Shown one piece after another: positions 60,764-64,000 of a stretch of 64,000 nt of DNA; positions within the stretch are counted from its first letter, which is position 1; each line of letters opens with the position of its first letter. Location: assembly GCA_031262745.1 (NCBI GenBank), contig JAISHE010000005.1, positions 27,519 to 91,518 of the forward strand, written 5' to 3'. The notes under the pieces are model-generated. The model searched no databases, was not told the DNA's origin, and saw only the letters and a list, made by a program, of their open reading frames with translations. Origin of the DNA: Culturomica sp. Its GTDB lineage: Bacteria; Bacteroidota; Bacteroidia; Bacteroidales; Marinifilaceae. Made by a program: the position numbers and the translations under genes.

Positions 60764-61587
60764 TGATTCCCTTTATGTATAGAATATGTTTAATTAGTTT
60801 ATGCCTGTTTATGATGACAGGCATAAACTTGGTTCATGCTCAAAACGGTAAACGTCCGGATTGGACTTACGGTATGTTTAAGGATCTTACAAATTCTTAT
60901 ATAGAAGAATCTCATGCCACGGGACCGGATGAAAGTGAAGCTCGCGATAAGGTAGCCACAGAGATTATCAAACGCCGCATAGCGGGCACGGGCTTGCGCA
61001 CTCAAGTTCAGGTGGAAGGTAGTCGCATTTATGTTACGGGCGGCGATGCGGGTACCACCGTTAAATCCCGCGTACTCGACACCTACACCGAAAGGCTGGG
61101 AGCAGGAGAGTATCGTGTGTATCTATTGGTTCAAACGGCAAAAAATCCGTCGTTGGAGTTTGAAGATGTGGAAGTAACCAATCATTACAAATTTTCGCCT
61201 GCGGCTTTTGTTCCGGGTTTGTCGCAGTTTAAAAAAGGTAGCACAGCTAAGGGCTTGTTTATTATCGGTGGAGAAGTTGCCTTTATAGGAGGCATAATCT
61301 GGGCAGAAAATCAGCGTGCCACTTACAATTCCAAGATCAACACAACCCACAATACTGCCGCACGCAATGATTATATAGACAAGGCAAATAATTATGAAAC
61401 CATGCGCAACGTTATGATAGGCGGAGCCGTTGCCGTTTACCTTTATAATATTATAGATGCGGTTGCCTCAAAAGGAAAGAAACATATTGTTGTTTTGGGC
61501 GATGCACATCTTGACGTGAATCCTTTTGCTTCGCCTATGATGAACGGCAGCATGACAAGCGGAGTGTCTTTAACTTTTACATTTTAA
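60760..61587 (+). CDS. secreted hypothetical protein, translationally coupled to the upstream lipoprotein
   Basis: Signal peptide, 4-nt overlap with the upstream gene, DUF5683-like C-terminal membrane region. Confidence 0.65.
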   Translation: MMIPFMYRICLISLCLFMMTGINLVHAQNGKRPDWTYGMFKDLTNSYIEESHATGPDESEARDKVATEIIKRRIAGTGLRTQVQVEGSRIYVTGGDAGTTVKSRVLDTYTERLGAGEYRVYLLVQTAKNPSLEFEDVEVTNHYKFSPAAFVPGLSQFKKGSTAKGLFIIGGEVAFIGGIIWAENQRATYNSKINTTHNTAARNDYIDKANNYETMRNVMIGGAVAVYLYNIIDAVASKGKKHIVVLGDAHLDVNPFASPMMNGSMTSGVSLTFTF

Positions 61588-61599
61588 ATAGGAGAAAAG

Positions 61600-61935
61600 A
61601 TGAAAAAATTAATTACGGTCTTGGGAATATTGCTTTTGTGCGCAGTATTTACCTTTTGCAGCAAGACAGAGCATGAGCAATTTTCTACAATTTACGGAGT
61701 GGTTACCGATTATGACACAAGCGAACCTATATCGGGAGCAACGGTAGTTTTGTCTCCCGGCGGTAAAACGCAAACCACCGGCTTGGACGGCAGTTTTGAG
61801 TTTGTGAATTTGGATCCTAAGCAATACACGCTTACCGTTCAGAAATCGGGTTATCAAACGAATAATAAATCAGTCAAGGCAGTGGTTGATGAACTAAGGA
61901 CTGAGGCAAATATTACTTTGAAAAAAACAGATTAA
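61600..61935 (+). CDS. small lipoprotein with carboxypeptidase-regulatory-like domain
   Basis: Lipobox FCSK; YGVVTDYDTSEPISGATVVLSPGGKTQTTGLDGSFEFVNLDPKQYTLTVQKSGY. Confidence 0.75.
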   Translation: MKKLITVLGILLLCAVFTFCSKTEHEQFSTIYGVVTDYDTSEPISGATVVLSPGGKTQTTGLDGSFEFVNLDPKQYTLTVQKSGYQTNNKSVKAVVDELRTEANITLKKTD

Positions 61936-62016
61936 TATACAAGAGTTAGCTGATTATAATAGAGTGGTTGATGAGTTGAGGATGGAATCGATGTTACTTT
62001 GAAGAAACAGAATGAT

Positions 62017-64000
62017 ATGAGAAAAAGTATTTTAAATTACATTACGATTATTGTTGCACTTATACTTTTGGCAGATTGCTCGTCTAAGGATACGGAAATA
62101 GCGGAGCCGAGCAGCATCTACGGCGTAGTTAGTGATAAAGCAACGGGAGAGCCTGTAAGTTCGGCAGGAGTTTCTTTAAGTCCCACAGGAGCAAAGACCG
62201 TAACAGGGAGCGAGGGGCAGTATGAGTTTGCCGAATTGGAAGCGGGTGCTTATAAAATCAATGTAACCAAAGCGGGTTATAAAGACCTGATTAATTGGGC
62301 TATCAATGTTAGGGAAGGCAAAACCCATAAGGGTGATGTGCAGATAGAGAGAATACCTGCTGTGTTGCGAGTTGCTAACAGTAACGGTGTTGATATTGAC
62401 ACGCTTGATCTTGGTAGCAGTGCAGGCGTTACCACTGCCAACTTCAATATCTTTAACGACGGTGTGGTTGTTTTGGAGTGGAGCATAGTGGAAAACAGTG
62501 ATTGGATCACTGATGTGAGCGCAACGGAAGGCACCCTTGAATCAGGCAAAACGCAGGGAATAATCATCACCATAGACCGCAGCAAGCTTCTGTCAGGAGT
62601 CAACGTTACCAAACTCAATATTAATTCTAACGCCGGCAGTAAGGAAATAACCGTTAGGGTAATGGATACACGTCCTTTGGTGAGCGTGGAGAATGCGACA
62701 AATATATCTACCACAACGGCAACATTGAACGGAACGATCTTGTTCGCAGGTACACCTATGTATACCGAAAGGGGTTTTGTGTATGATACATTGCCTGAGC
62801 CTACTTTGGCAACTACCCAAAAGAAGGTTTCACTCACATCTACCGCAGGCGACAGCTATTCCGCCGGTATAACAGATCTACATCAGGGCACCAAATACTA
62901 TGTGCGGGCTTATGCCGTTAACGTATCCGGCACGTCATACAGCACGAATGAAGTGGATTTCACCACGCAAGTGTTGCTGCCTACTTTGACAACCCAAGCT
63001 GCAACCGACAAAAACGTAGCCGCCGGCACTGCCACTTTTAACGGTACAATCCTGACCGTAGGAGATCCTGCTTACACGGAGCGCGGTTTTGTGTATGGGC
63101 TTAATTTAAATCCCACCACTAACAATACGAAAAAGACAGTAGCCGGCACAGGTGTCGGCACTTTCAATGCAGGTATTGACTCACTCACCGAAGGCAATGT
63201 TTATCATATTCGTTCCTACGCTATAAATATGGCAGGCACTGCTTACGGCAACGACACCACTTTAAATTTTGTTATTACAATGCCCACCGTTAGCACACAG
63301 AATATAACCAACCAAAGTATAGCCACCGGCACTGCCACATTCAACGGTACACTTGTCTCCGTCGGTGACTTGCCTATAACCGAGCGTGGTTTTGTATATG
63401 CTACAACAGCAAATCCTACACTTGACAATAGCAAGGTTATAGCTACCGGCACGGGTACGGGAGCTTTCAATGCAAACGTAACAGGTCTAACGGAAGGCAG
63501 CACTTATCACGTTAGAGCTTATGCCACCAACAGCAAGGGCACTGTGTACGGAGAGGGAATCTCATTTGCTTTTATAGCCACACTACCTAAGGTTAGCACT
63601 CAGGCAGTAACCAACAGAGACATTGTTGCCGGCACCGCTACATTCAACGGTACGCTTATAACCGTCGGCGACCCTGCCTGCACGGAGCGCGGTTTTGTTT
63701 ATTCCACCACAGCAAATCCTACTCTTGACGATAGCAAGGTTATAGCCACCGGCACAGGTACGGGAGCGTTCAATGCAAACGTAACAGGTCTAACGGAGGG
63801 CAGCACTTATCACGTTAGAGCTTATGCCACCAACAGTAACAGCACTGTGTATGGCGAAGAAGTAAGCGTGGATTTCAATGCCGTCATGCCTACAGTGAGC
63901 ACTCAGGCGGTAACAAACAAAGATATTGTTGCCGGTACTGCCACTTTCAACGGCACCATTCTAACCGCAGGTAACCTTGAAATTACGGAGCGCGGCTTTG
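62017..64000 (+). CDS. large lipoprotein: carboxypeptidase-regulatory-like domain, BACON-like domain and tandem FN3-like repeats; 3' end outside the window
   Basis: ATG at 62017 (absent from the ORF track because it has no stop): MRKSILNYITIIVALILLADCSSKDTEIAEPSSIYGVVSDKATGEPVSSAGVSLSP..., then repeated ERGFVY...TYHVRAYATNS units. Confidence 0.85.
   Translation, partial: MRKSILNYITIIVALILLADCSSKDTEIAEPSSIYGVVSDKATGEPVSSAGVSLSPTGAKTVTGSEGQYEFAELEAGAYKINVTKAGYKDLINWAINVREGKTHKGDVQIERIPAVLRVANSNGVDIDTLDLGSSAGVTTANFNIFNDGVVVLEWSIVENSDWITDVSATEGTLESGKTQGIIITIDRSKLLSGVNVTKLNINSNAGSKEITVRVMDTRPLVSVENATNISTTTATLNGTILFAGTPMYTERGFVYDTLPEPTLATTQKKVSLTSTAGDSYSAGITDLHQGTKYYVRAYAVNVSGTSYSTNEVDFTTQVLLPTLTTQAATDKNVAAGTATFNGTILTVGDPAYTERGFVYGLNLNPTTNNTKKTVAGTGVGTFNAGIDSLTEGNVYHIRSYAINMAGTAYGNDTTLNFVITMPTVSTQNITNQSIATGTATFNGTLVSVGDLPITERGFVYATTANPTLDNSKVIATGTGTGAFNANVTGLTEGSTYHVRAYATNSKGTVYGEGISFAFIATLPKVSTQAVTNRDIVAGTATFNGTLITVGDPACTERGFVYSTTANPTLDDSKVIATGTGTGAFNANVTGLTEGSTYHVRAYATNSNSTVYGEEVSVDFNAVMPTVSTQAVTNKDIVAGTATFNGTILTAGNLEITERGF

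Noticed and set aside
62277-63503. Minus-strand ORFs opposite the repeat lipoprotein
   Set aside because: Antisense of a clear plus-strand CDS (start 62017) that the ORF track missed because it runs off the window.

Overview
AT-rich Bacteroidetes (probably Bacteroidales) chromosomal window. Most of it is ordinary core genome: purH; the mreB-mreC-mreD-mrdA-rodA shape/elongation operon; hutI-ftcD; a Ca2+-type P-ATPase; a BatA-like protein; tilS; tRNA-Thr(CGT); a ferritin-like gene; kbl-korB-korA; a RelA/SpoT homologue; folC; an MlaFE-type ABC transporter; manC; the type IX secretion core porP-gldK-gldL-gldM-gldN; a CNNM/CorC protein; lptC; coaX; mfd; a group-B-like [FeFe] hydrogenase; an Fsr-like MFS transporter; and murB-murA-glmS-namZ(DUF1343). 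The unusual part is a family of modular GC-rich hairpin repeats in four clusters (about 25.2-25.8, 49.0-49.4, 55.2-55.65 and 59.4-59.6 kb). Copies show compensatory stem changes, build long inverted-repeat (MITE-like) units, and sit on the 3' ends of genes, in places supplying the stop codon. Next to them are three tandem arrays with 21-, 21- and 12-bp periods (the 21-bp units have palindromic cores), a chimeric junction between two truncated genes, and a 3'-truncated gene. Other notable items: a small ORF that looks like an amidohydrolase with its catalytic barrel deleted, four TGCAC boxes spaced exactly 12 bp apart, a long untranslated-looking leader, and a lipoprotein with recently amplified 101-aa repeats running off the window end. 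All family calls are from reading the translated sequence; no database search was run.
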